A stretch of 64,000 nucleotides of DNA from Dipylidium caninum (taxonomy: Eukaryota > Platyhelminthes > Cestoda > Cyclophyllidea > Dipylidiidae): the NCBI GenBank assembly GCA_017562135.1, contig QEYB01000282.1:1152408-1216407 (forward strand). Reading direction: 5' to 3'. Below the pieces are notes generated by a model. It did no database searches, was not told where the DNA came from, and worked only from the letters and a program-made list of their open reading frames with translations. Made by a program: the position numbers and the translations under genes. Shown here piece after piece: positions 37,218 to 48,753 of this stretch. Position 1 is the stretch's first letter. Every line of letters begins with the position of its first letter.

Positions 37218-38426
37218 TTAATTTTTAAAAGACATGAGGGATGAATTCAGATCCGCCGACGATTTATCAGAGACGTTCGTAACGCCGACCTTGGGTGAAG
37301 AGTCGGCATTCATATGATGGAAAGCGACACCTTCATCTACACATTCGGGACCATGATCTTTAGCTTCCTCGTAAATTTCTTCAGCTTCATCGAATTCTTC
37401 TTCATCTTCAACATAAAAACAATAATCATCATCTCCGTCCAGACTCGTTGTAGCTTCCGTTTCTTGAAGTGACTTCCCCGCAGACTGATCTTGCCGCGAA
37501 GATGAACAGTATTCTTCAAGAGTAGTGGGTACAGTCACTCCGTCCTGTTTTGCGTCAAGCTTCGTTCTCTCTACGAGTTCTCTGAAATTATACACTTGTT
37601 CGAATAACTCGAAAGATATGTGTGAGACACCCGATTACTGTAAAAATCAAAACAAATGGTACGTATATAAACAGCTCTTAAAACATTCGAGGCAGCCAGA
37701 TACACTGCTAAAATCGTACTTATAATATTCAAAGATTTACAATCGTTAATGTGAAGCATGAGTGAGGTAAAAGATACTATATGGAAAGTATAACCAACTA
37801 AAGATTTAAAATAGGGTTATCCAACAAGGCGGGATAAATACACAAACTACAGAATTGAAAACATTACCTGACTCGCCGTTCATATGCATTCTCCGCTCCT
37901 TTCGAATCCACCCACTTCCTGTACGCAACCGATGCATCGACATGCGCCGCAGAGTGAATATTAGGTTCGGTCAATAGTGATATAACACTCAAAAGAACAG
38001 TTCTAAAAAAATAACAATATATTAGGCAGGTACCTAACATTTTGAGTTGGATTCCATTGCTCAGAAGGTTGTTCACCACTAAACAGATCATCGCCAGGTG
38101 AGTGTAAGATAGATATGCAAACATTGCCATCTTCAAAAATATTTGGATGGAACATGGGACTTATGAAACGCATCGTAGGAGGATGGTAAGGGTAGTCTGA
38201 AGGAAAAGACAAACGGGCCTAACAAATAAGAGGAAAGGACATTCCCAACCTTAAAATAACCGCCTTCATAGAGGGTTTGCGGAGGACCAAATATCGTCAC
38301 ATCCCACACAAAAAGGTCCGATTCATCTACAAGAGTGACTTTAAAACCCTCTACCGGGGTTTCGACAAGATCCTTGAACTCCTTCTGGAGCACCCTGACA
38401 GCAGACCAGCGAACACCAGCATCCAT
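37218..38426 (-). CDS. UBE2R: Ubiquitin-conjugating enzyme E2 R (Cdc34-type)
   Basis: Four minus-strand exons join in phase: 38426-38250, 38218-38034, 38002-37868 and 37581-37218, giving 286 residues. The E2 core is clear: EGFKVTLVDESDLFVWDV, IFGPPQTLYEGGYFK, ARLSFPSDYPYHPPTMRF, then NVCISILHSPGDDLFSGEQP. The Cys in VCISIL is the catalytic thioester residue, and the following acidic-loop insertion (SPGDDLFSGEQPSEQWNPTQ) is specific to Cdc34/UBE2R, which serves SCF cullin-RING ligases and builds K48 chains. The linker matches the family (TKLDAKQDGVTVPTTLEEYC). The C-terminal tail is acidic (DDDYCFYVEDEEEFDEAEE), as in Cdc34 where it docks on the cullin, but about 50 residues longer than in the human proteins. 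The start at 38426 matches the family length; an upstream in-frame ATG at 38456 would add 10 residues. The first intron (38219-38249) is only 31 nt. Confidence 0.93.
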
Positions 38427-39528
38427 CGCAACCGACCAATGACTTCGGAGTGACATATTTAAAGAACGGAATAATTGGCAATATTCGGGAATCTTCCATT
38501 GCGCTATTTTAATTACTTTTTGTGCCTCATCAGAAGAGTTAAAAATATAGGAAACAACATAAACTGTTTGAGTTTGGTTTGGGAACAACCGAAAATGGAG
38601 CATTACTTAACCCAGTCCGAAATTGAAGAATCTACCAGATATATTTAGGTGTGTAGTCGAAAAAATCGTTCCATTGTTAATAGCTGCCCTTATTTAATAT
38701 CAAACCAAAATCACATTCTGTTTCGCTTCCACTAGTCAATACCTAAACATGCTTAATACTGGTTAAAATGATCGAGGTCAAATTACGCTGACGAGCGCTG
38801 AATTCCGAAGAGGTGCACACGTTCCCCTGTCAACTCAAACAGATCCGATGGCATGACAAGTATGTGACGCCACATCCCGAATACGCCTCCTCCCCTAAAG
38901 CAAAAATGGTCCTCCTCCACGGATCTACATGGCAAAATCGTCACCTGCGACGCTCCCCCACCACTCATGATTATTACCACAATAATGCTTAAAATATGCA
39001 AACCCCCTTGCCTTACCTTCATCTAATCTGACAGCACATCTCATGTCGTAAGCACAGTAAGCGAGACGACCGCACATCACACACTAACCATTCCGCAATC
39101 AGACAACCACAGAAGCCGATACTGTGGCAAGAACCCTCTAAGTAGTCGTGCGTAAAGCGCGCAACAGCAGTCAGGCGCAAGAAACCATACACACTTATTT
39201 CGCCGAGTCGACCCACATCGCCACGAATATACACCACCAATACCGCGTGCGCGAACTTCAACTAGCAAGAAAAATTGGCCATGAATTCAGCACCAATGGA
39301 GAGAACAACATCCATATACCACAACGCGGAAGATAAACATGTAACGCGGCCGCATTTACCGACAAACAGTTAAGCAGTGAACCGCAATGGTGAAAAAACA
39401 CAAGTAACAAGGATAGCAAATCACATTGACGAGGTAATTAAACAGCTGCACGATTAAACCCAAACACCAAGTTCGGTGCGGAACAGAGAGAAACCTGTCG
39501 CAGTAATTTGTGGGAAACACAGAAACCC
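38427..39528. other. Spacer between UBE2R and the tetraspanin gene
   Basis: It contains the UBE2R 5' side and the tetraspanin 3' side, both on the minus strand. A 79-codon minus-strand frame at 38783-39022 begins with a signal-peptide-like stretch, but the early GTAAGG after its ATG and the lack of homology leave it unsupported. Confidence 0.45.
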
Positions 39529-40544
39529 TTACACGGTTTGGGAAGATCTGATGCTTGAAAGCAGACAGCCAGCAACAACTATAGCAGCCAGCTGAAGAAT
39601 CGCCACGAAAATTGAGAAAACGAAGAGGGCAGTGGAAAACTTCACAAGGAGGTCCTCGAATTTCCCTTGACAACCCTAAAAGACGAAGTAGGTCAAAAAT
39701 AACATAAGCTCATCAAGTTTTGGAATCATGTTCATCTGTACTTAGCATAAGCCATTTATAAGCTAACATGAATTAAAGCCTACCTGCATATAGTTTTCAC
39801 AACTCGGAGGGACATTGCCACGGTAATCCGCCGGGCCAGAAACGCCACAACATTTCAACTAAAACAAAGATACTAGACGACATATCAATGTACCGAAGTT
39901 TGAATACTATCCATAACCGCAGGAGACCCCTGCATGGCCAGAGCCAACTGTTCTTCCAAGAATTGATGAATTATTTCGGGCAGCTACAAGATGTATATTG
40001 TGAGAAAAAGACAAACCTTGTCTTTGTAGATGAAGCCCAGGATCACGAGAACAATTTCACAGATGAGAAGCAAACCGACCACAACCGCAAACTAATACAC
40101 CTCAAAAAAAAAACAAAGGAGTCCTACCGTAGTCAGCATACAAACGTTTTCCTTCCAGGCGCCACAACAACCGAGGAAACCAAGCAAGAAAACAAGAAGA
40201 CCAACGGCCAGAAAGGCGGCGACAACTCCGTATTCTTGTGGACGTCCATCAGTAAACGTGGTATTTATAGTGTATAGTAAATAACTGGAGAAGCCGACGA
40301 TCGCTAGTCCACACAACTACGGTAGAAAAGAGACCAAATGATTGCAATCAAAATGTAAGCATTGCTGTTAAATTAGATTTTAAATAAAGATTTGAGAAGG
40401 GAGTGTGAACGCGTGGTCAAGACAAAGTAGCCTTGAAACCCAGAAAATATTTTAATGGTCGCGTAGGAAACTTACGACGACGATGAAATTAAAAATTATC
40501 GTCATGATACGCAAGCAATTCGACCACCCAGAGAGAGAAGCCAT
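39529..40544 (-). CDS. Tetraspanin (short, four-cysteine large loop)
   Basis: Six minus-strand exons join in phase: 40544-40476, 40316-40128, 40091-40017, 39983-39894, 39858-39784 and 39675-39529, giving 214 residues. Four hydrophobic segments are visible: residues about 14-38 (TM1), GVVAAFLAVGLLVFLLGFLG (TM2), FAVVVGLLLICEIVLVILGF (TM3) and ALFVFSIFVAILQLAAIVVA (TM4). Between TM1 and TM2 is a short loop. After TM2 comes GCCGAWKEN, the usual cytoplasmic Cys-rich turn. The large extracellular loop, about 70 residues, carries CCGVSG, PPSC and a further GC: four cysteines, so two disulfides. Tetraspanins organise membrane microdomains, and in flatworms they are prominent tegument surface proteins. 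The introns are tiny (40092-40127 is 36 nt, 39984-40016 is 33 nt). The gene is head-to-head with the USP8-like gene. Confidence 0.93.
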
Positions 40545-41010
40545 CGCCGCTGAAGTCCGGGAGAGTCCGGGAGACAGAAACCGGAAGGTGGGTGGACTAG
40601 AACAAGCAGTTGTCGGGCTAAGATGCAGTCTCCGTACTTTAGTGAGGATCTGTCTTAAGTCGTTTATAACTTGTTTAAGTTTTGTTAATAATCGATTTGT
40701 GTTGATTTAGATCAATGTGAGTTCTTAAAATTGTGTAGTCTGAACATTCTACCTGACGGATTGCATTGGAGTGAAACTGCAATTCGGTTTCAGAACCTTA
40801 TTATCTATATAAGACGAAACATTGAAAGATTGGTAAACAACTTTCATTATTGCAACATTATCATTTATTGCAATCACGTTTAAACAACATGTTTTAGAGC
40901 AATTTTGAAATGCTATAACTATGCGTTTTGTGACAGATTTTTTTCGGATCGGCGAACTTTGTTTGGTTAGTTCAAAAGAATTTCGGGGCGTTTGATTCTT
41001 GAGCCCTAGT
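40545..41010. promoter_or_regulatory. Shared upstream region of divergent tetraspanin and USP8-like genes
   Basis: Only 466 bp separate the two start codons on opposite strands, so any promoters must lie in this interval or overlap the first exons. No TATA or CCAAT pair stands out. A TTTTGTGACAG acceptor-like site near 40926-40936 precedes the USP8-like start. Confidence 0.4.
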
Positions 41011-44000
41011 ATGAAGCCACTCTATCTGGCGAAGTCGTTGCCAGAATTGGAGAAGCAGATATGTGCACCAAAGAGCGAATCGCTGGGAAATACAAAAAAA
41101 TCTATTATTAGTCTATATGAAGATGTAAAAACATTGAAAGGTTCGGACGAAGAAAAGGCGTTTATTTCCTGTGCTCAAATGCTACGCATATTTGACATGA
41201 TAAAAGCTTGCGGCCACTACAACCTTTTAAGAGAGGTAGTTCACGTGTTACCACTTTATCCATGTACGAAGATGAAGATCTATTATGAGACTGCCGAATC
41301 TTGGTACAAGGAACTCCGAGGCCAACTGGAAACTCGATACAAAACAGAAGAAAAAATTTCCTATCTCTGTGGTCTGCCTATTTGCGACGATCCATTTCCT
41401 AGCGAGTTATCCGAGTCGGTATGTCATTTAATGTGACAGTTTTGCATTGTGTTCGAAAGGAACCAAATCGCTTACCTGGCCGATGGATTCCTCCTGCTTA
41501 TTTGTACGATATGATTGTTAAAAAGGGAAATGTTTTCATAATTGATGTGCGCTCTGCGGAAGAATATTCGTTAAAGAAAATTAAAGGGATTCCTCAAGTG
41601 AATCTGAGTACTCATCTCTATCATGGGTAAATTCTTTGTTTTCAGCCCCACGTATCTTTGTATATATTCCTTAGTTTATCCATCTATAATGAGACCATTT
41701 ATTTGCAAATAAATTTACTCAATTCGGGGCTACTCTAACGGCAAGCAATAATTAAAATTCAATCGTGCATTCTAGCCTATCAATAACTGCGTTGGTAAAG
41801 AGAATGACACCGGTACAACAGGAACAATGGCTTTCCCGAAAAAAAGCGGACTTAAATGTTATTATGGATAAAGACTACGGCAATGGTTTGATCAGTAATC
41901 CCCATTTGGCAGAATCGGTTTCGCCGCCAACAAGACATCAATTGAAGATCATTTTTGATATTTTAGTAACTGTAAGTTCCGTTAATATTGATGTAATACT
42001 TCTTGTTAACCTTAATCCAACACATCTATTTTTACTTTCCATTTTTAACGCGTAGTAAATCTATTGAATCTGGGTTTTTAAGCTCTGGATTCACTTGTGA
42101 ATCCTCGAAGACATCAAAGTCTGTTGATTCTAAGTCTGTCGAGCATATTCTGTGTGTGAAGTCTTGTGCCACGGTCTGACTCGCGCTTGTACCTTGCGCT
42201 TATTTTTTTTCCCGCATCATTTTGATGTGACATTAATTGGTTCTAATAATATGCACTCCTCACCTTGTCGAGTACGTGGCAGGTGGATAATGAGGCTGCG
42301 TAATTGAGCTACTCAATAGTTAATGAAGTTGCAGGGCTTTTAGCACTTAGACGTAGGATGTCGGAGCGGGCACAGCAGTGCTCTTCATGAGGAGAGCAAC
42401 TAACCTCTTCTGGCTGTTGCGTAGAATTTACAGGATACTTGGGGAATTCTTCCTGTTATAGCGCTGCCCGCCAGGTGTGTTGAAATGGGCCACCTAGGCA
42501 GTGGGAAAAACGAGTGATGGAGGTTCATTTTCGTGAGGTTGGACTTTTTGCTGTCTCCTTGGCTTACACGAAGAAATCACTGCCTTTGTTTCAAGCATTT
42601 GTTTTACTTGGGAGGATTTGGTGCTTTTGTCGTCTAATGTTTGTCAAGTTATGACTCCTGATCATTTCTTTTTCGTGACAGTCGGCCAAGAATTGGATGA
42701 ATGTTTTGTGTTAAGTCGATGACGCAGTGGAGGAGCATCGATTTATAGCTAAAATCGTGTTATTTTATCATCAGCACAGGGTGATTAAATAGTTAATGAT
42801 ATGTGGTGCTTTCAGTCCTGCATTTTTTTTCGACAAGTTTGTTTTACATCACATGCTTATTATAAATATTTACCGTTTAGTACAACGCCGACAAAGCTTC
42901 GCATTCATCTGTGGCTTTTCTGGCTGGAGGGTTTGAAGGGTTTGAGAAGCGTTATCCTTCCTGTATTTACGTCGATCCGACCCAACGTTCTTCTGTGGTA
43001 TCTAAACCATCTGGTAATTTCTTATTTATTTTCCTGAAATTAGGAGATATCAGTCAGCTAATCATTTTTATTTTGTCCAAATTATCTTTATTGTTTTGGT
43101 TTATTTGATGTGAAGTGTGAGTGAATACGTCTTATGTAATGTTGAAATTTTTCAAGAAATAATTGGCTATCCCCGTAACCTGGATGCTTCTGACGCTTCT
43201 ATTTCGACGGAAATACCTTGCAGTGAAATTGAGAAAGTGGAACACGACAACAGTAAATTTGTCAGAAAAGTTCTGTCTTATAGTGAACTCTCAAAAATAA
43301 TCGGTGTCAAAGGTTTCTCTCAGGCCGAGAAGAATGAAAGGCTTCATAAGCCTACGGTAATCTTTTTTTCCATTACACCATCTTAACATGTTTAAAGTGA
43401 TTTGCGTTGTACTGGGCTTGGAAGTGTTGATTCGGTAGTTTGATGTTTGGTTATCCCTTCGTTTATTTTTTCTATTTTTTGTTAGCTCTTGTTAAAGTCG
43501 CTTATTAGACACGTAACTATTGCTAAAAACATCTGAGCATAATATCCGTCAGGTATTCTGTGGTGAATTTACTCTTGGGACAGAAATTCTATGATATTTC
43601 AACCAACGGCACGATGCATACACGTTTGTATACTATGCTAATTTACCGTTTATTTCAGGTCGACCGTTCGTTAAAACCGCAAAACTCTGTTTCTCCTTTT
43701 CCTTTGTACCCGTCTTTGAGGTATTTAATTTTAGAAACTATTTTAATTAGCATCTTTTTCCTATTTTATACTGTTTTAACCCACTTACTTTCTTTATATG
43801 TTCCTGAGAGTGATAATTTTTTCCAACTTATCCTTTCTCATTATTTGGTGTCATGAATAGATGGATGGCTCACTTAGCTCATTATAGCTAAATAGATAGC
43901 ATTCAATGTATCTTAGTTGACTAGAAAAGTATTAAAATCACATTCCGTTTTTTTAAACTGTTCAGTGGTAATGAGGGAATGAAAGAAATAAGTACTCCTC

Positions 44001-46856
44001 CCATAAGCACTACTCCCCAGGTGAGTCGATTTAGACTATCTCTCCTAATTTTGTTCAGGTCAATCGCTCAACGAAACCCCGAAGTGTTACTCCTACCAAG
44101 TGAGGCCTTCAGTCCTTTGTCATGCATATAATTTATTTAGCTCTCGTATAACGATTTGCTTTGATCCTTCAGCAACACTGTTCCTCGACCAGAACCTGAC
44201 CGTACGCCACTTTTACCCTGCTTCCATATAATTGCTTTGATGCTTTATGGCGTCAATTGGATATGTGGAAATTACTTTCACCAGATTGCTTCTGACACCA
44301 TTCTTGCTCTTTCTTTTTTAATGTTAGTATCAAAAATTCCAATTCCTCTTCGACGAGGTCTGGTGAATATCGGGAACACATGTTATATGAATAGTGCCCT
44401 ACAATGTCTGCTGCATACGCCTATGCTTTGGCAATTTTTCACGACACAAAAGTCATTTCCATCTGACTTGTCGATCTTATTCGCTAAACTCTTTCATAAA
44501 ATGAGCATTCCTCACGAAACCTCGGCATATTCTCCCACCGATTTTAAAGTGAGTAATCCCAATTAGGCATGTAACTGGTTCTGTTGTTCAACTAGCCCCT
44601 TTACCTCACCGTCCGCAAGACTAGCGCTCTCACTACCTCACTTTTGCATTTAGAAAGTGTTTGGCAAGTTACATCCGGCATTTAGTGGCGATGACCAGCA
44701 AGACAGTCATGAATTCCTAATAATTTTATTGGACTCCCTACACGAAGGATTAAATAAGGCCAAGGTAATATTATTTGTCCTACTTACTATTTCGTATGTA
44801 TCCTGTCACATGTGCTTTTTTATTCCAGTTCTGTTTCAACAGTATATTATATAATAACCCTATCACCCTCGTTAGATCGCGGATACAACTTTGATACTAT
44901 TTTTGTTTTAAGACGTCTTCGAAGTGCCTCCTTAAATGGTGTTTTTATGCTAATTTAATTGATGATTTATCCAAAAATCACTGCTTTACCAGAGTCTTAT
45001 TATTCTTTTGTAGAATTCTGCTGAACCAAATAATTCTGAAATTTCCTCGGGCGACTATCAGTGGATTTTTAATAGAAATCATGACGACTCTGTAATCCTT
45101 GACTGCTTTAATGTACGTTTTTATGTATTTGTTTATTTTTTTTCGGTTATCTTACAACCCTTTCAATGCTTTTGTCACTGCTGCTAGTAAATGAGGATTT
45201 TAATTTCACCGTTTTTGAGTGAATTTGAAATACCAAATACCGCAAGCGCGTATTATATGCCGTTTAACTGCTTTTTACGAACTTTTCTATGTTCCATATT
45301 TTTGCAGTAAATGAAAATTTTAATTTAACCGTATCATATGCGCAGAAGTTCTTGAATTTCGATATGCCTAATTTGTGCCTTCTCAGGAGTTCCATGAAGT
45401 GGTTCGCACTCTGTTGGAGGGTGTGCGTGTCTGTGTGTCTGGCAGTCACTGTGCTTCGTCGCTTTAAATTGTAGGGTCAATTGCGCTCGACAGTTTCTTG
45501 CCATTACTGCCACAGACGTTCGTATGCCTTCGATGAGTTTATGTATCTCTCAGTGTCTATTAAGGTGTCGGTTTCCACAAATTTGGTGCGTTTTTCCCTA
45601 TCTGCTTGTTTTTATTCCCACTCTACTCGTTTACTTGAAATACCTTGTTAGCACCTGTCAGAGAGCACACTCCGCTTTTAACTAGGTTCTTATACTCTCG
45701 ATATATGTTTTTTTAGACTAATGTTGTGAAATAGTTTTAATGAGTTGAATACCATTTGTCTTCAGGAGTTTTGTTTTAGCATAATAACTTGGAGTACCGT
45801 TGCCTGGCAGATCTTTTGCCTATTTGTGGCCGTACTTATTTGATTCTGCTACTCACCCTCGGCTAGCCTCACTCCTTTCCTTATATTTCCCATTTTTCTG
45901 TCCTGTTAGCATCATTTTCATTGTTTGTAGACTGAATGTATTAAGGACTTTTTCAAAGAGGAAATTCTATCAAATGGAAGTTACTGGCTCTGTCCTCAGT
46001 GTCAAACACCCCGGGAGGCCTCAAAATTATTCCACATACTACGCTTTCCGAAATATCTCATTGTCCACCTGAAACGGTAATTATCTAAAGGCATCGAGTT
46101 GTGAAGTTATGGAAACCTTTCCCATGTTGCTTCTCAAGTTAAAACATCTGATGGATTTACGCTGTTAGAAACACTGGCAGTTTATTTTTACTTTTCCCTT
46201 TGCTCACCTCGCTAGCTGTGTCTTTCGAGTAGACTTTCTAGGGGAAGTTAAGGGAATTTTTCGTCAAATCTGCGTCGCTTACTTTACTATTTGCACATTG
46301 TAACACTTAAAATTCTCAACACACATTTTTTAGCTTCCAAGCCTGCGACGCTTGCGAAAAAATTGAAACCAACGTGTACTTTCCTCTTACTGGTCTTAGT
46401 TTAATGGAATTTGCGGAGAAAAGGACTCCTGATTGTAGCTATGACCTCTATGGTGTTATTGTAAGTGTCTTTTCATTTTCGTTTCCTTTTTGTTTTTTTT
46501 GCAAAATCATCCATATCCATATTTCCTAGAACCATCATGGATCCGTGACTTCCGGTCATTGTAAGTTCTACCTTTATTTTGTTTCCTCGCATCTTCTTGC
46601 ACCACATTCATGGCCTAACACTCCGTTATCTTCAGATACTGCCTTTTGTTTCGACTGGGCTGACCGCAGTTGGCGGATATTCAATGATTTGAATGTTACA
46701 AAAATGTCCAAATCTGAGCTTTCGGTAGATTGATACTTTAACGTTAACTATTTCGTAGTTTGGTTAATGTTCATACTTATTCTTTCAATTTTTTTTCAGA
46801 ATGCGGATGCCTACATTCTCTTCTACAAGCAGACGAGTGTACAAGGGACGTCTTGA
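41011..46856 (+). CDS. USP8: USP8-like ubiquitin-specific protease (dimer/MIT + rhodanese + USP domain)
   Basis: About 18 exons join in phase, from ATG 41011 (41011-41418, 41460-41626, 41776-41971, 42881-43013, 43157-43356, 43659-43720 and so on) to TGA at 46856, giving about 750 residues. The N-terminus (MKPLYLAKSLPELEKQI, DEEKAFISCAQMLRIFDMIK) matches the USP8 dimerisation/MIT module. Then comes a rhodanese-like domain (NVFIIDVRSAEEYSLKKIKG to VAFLAGGFEGFEKRYP) and a low-complexity linker. The USP catalytic domain has the Cys box GLVNIGNTCYMNSALQCLL near 44360, SGDDQQDSHEFLIILLDSL, two zinc-ribbon CxxC pairs (CHYC near 45495, CPQC near 46000) and the His box SGHYTAFCF near 46555-46650. The Asp-box position reads FND, so the third catalytic residue would be Asn; both Asn and Asp occur in USPs. 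USP8 deubiquitinates endosomal cargo and ESCRT-0. This version is much shorter than human USP8 (1118 residues), mainly in the linker. Confidence 0.9.
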
Positions 46857-48753
46857 AGAGTCTTATGTGGATTACCAGGTCTCGGGATTTTATAATTACT
46901 AGCATTATTTTGTTCCTTCTACTTAACCTCCTTACTTATTTTTAAATTCACTACCAAGTACATTAATACACTCTTTTTCGATTTTCTGCAGCACATTTAT
47001 TAAAAAATTCTCTGGTGTTCATGTTTTGAGAATGCATAAACCTGTCTCAGTAATGCGCCAAATATGTCTCCAGTAAAAGACTTGCCGGACAATCATTGCG
47101 CAGTCGTAGCTTGAGTACGTTTAGCAGCCGATCTTATCGGTTGAAATCATCGAGAAGTCAGTGATTTTTCCCCGATTGAGACATTAGCAAATGCCGACCT
47201 TCAATACTCAAACAACCACCATGTTCGCGGGCCTTAGTGGTGCTTGGTTCTGGGCAGCAGAATTGATGAACCGCATCCTGGGAAGGTGGCTGCAGTTCGC
47301 AGTAGCTAGGCACTTTGTAGCAATAATTAGTTTGTGATTTCAACTAAATATATGGTAATCTGGTGAAAACAAGCATAACTGCACGTCAGGGGGGAGAGCG
47401 GTCGTGAGTGTTTTGTTTCCATTTTCAGGTGCCTTCCCCCCCCCCCCCCCTCCGTTTCCCGTATTGAAAAATACGACTTACTGATTTGTCGTAAAGTAGG
47501 TAGTCTTGTTTAAAGTCATTACGCAAAAATGTGCTATTGTTGGCGCAAAAAGTCTGCCGAATTTTCGACCATTTCATACAAATAATAAATGGAAGAATTT
47601 TCCCAGCTTTAGTAAATGTACGACAAGCAAAGTTAGATCCGCTTAAGGTATGGCAAGACCGTTGTGTATTCACTTGTGCAGACTGTGATCAGCATTAGTA
47701 GAATAGTCTTGCAATAATTTTGAACGCTGTGGTCAGGTGAAACTGAGATCTTGTCTTTCAATGCTGATTTGCTCTCTCTCGCACGCCTTGCGTGCCTCAG
47801 CAATAATCATTTCCAGGGTTAGACAACTTTTACTTGCACAAATCTATTCCTACTAGGATTCTATTTGGCATTACTTCGATACGGCCCATTCATGGGTCTA
47901 TTTGACTTCTTCTGCCACAATTATAAACATTTAATTACGGTATGCTATGTTACGAGTTATTCTCTCGCTGCTACCTTGAATTCATATTGCAAAATAACTT
48001 CTGTACGTTTAGGATGTGCCCTTCATGCTGATGGAATCTTGCTCAAAGTCAATTATTTTGGAAGATCGAGTCTTATTACCTAACGTCGGCTATAAGAAAA
48101 ATTATGAGATGATTGTTTCGTTGTAAGAAGATACTTGGAATCCTGTATGGAATCACATAGAGCGTAGACAGAAATTACAGGTAAATGTTTATTAGGCTAG
48201 ACGAGTTCTCACAATTTAATGCTTACTGAGTGGATCTCACTTAAAAATGTCAATTCAGGCTACTAATTTCCCTTTAAACTATCAAAAAGCAATAAAAGAG
48301 GGAATTCTCGATTGCGATATCGCATCAATTGCTATGATATTCCATGTATCAAAATTGTGATTGATAAAGTTAACTTAATCACATTTCCACAATCTTAAAT
48401 CACACTTCTTTGCCATGATAGTTAAATGGGGATTGTGTTCAGTGGTAGCACGCATGAAGTTGAAATCCCAGCATTACGAAGCGCACGGCCACACGGGTCC
48501 TATTGATTGGCTGCTGCTTCCGCAGCAGAAGCACCATAAATCCGCACGCCATTATTGATCGGAGGGTGGAAGTGTCTTCCTCCGATTGGCCGAAAATGCA
48601 CGCTTCTGCGCGGACGCATTGACAGCAAAGCAGAAGGCAAAATTCGTGGCAAATCAGTGTCGTTCGACGGCGCACGCGAAGACTACGGGTCACATCCCCT
48701 ATCCGATCTTGGAGAAATATTTCGTTTTGATTTTCTCGTAAAACCTTGCAGCC
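46857..48753. other. Intergenic region between USP8-like gene and tropomyosin
   Basis: No gene was recognised. A run of 15 C residues lies at 47436-47450. Promoter-like motifs occur in the last 300 bp before the tropomyosin start. Confidence 0.55.
48500..48620 (+). promoter_or_regulatory. Distal promoter of tropomyosin with two inverted CCAAT boxes
   Basis: ATTGG motifs lie at 48506-48510 (GATTGGCTG) and 48585-48589 (GATTGGCC), followed by a GC-richer stretch, about 165-250 bp upstream of the ATG at 48754. The arrangement resembles the block upstream of 13545. Function is inferred. Confidence 0.35.

Noticed and set aside
38783..39022. Signal-peptide-like 79-residue minus-strand frame
   Set aside because: No family match, a strong GTAAGG donor immediately after its ATG, and no supporting neighbouring exon.
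42000..42880. Large USP8 intron checked for hidden exons
   Set aside because: The flanking exons join in phase 0 and the rhodanese domain is complete without extra sequence; nothing convincing was seen.
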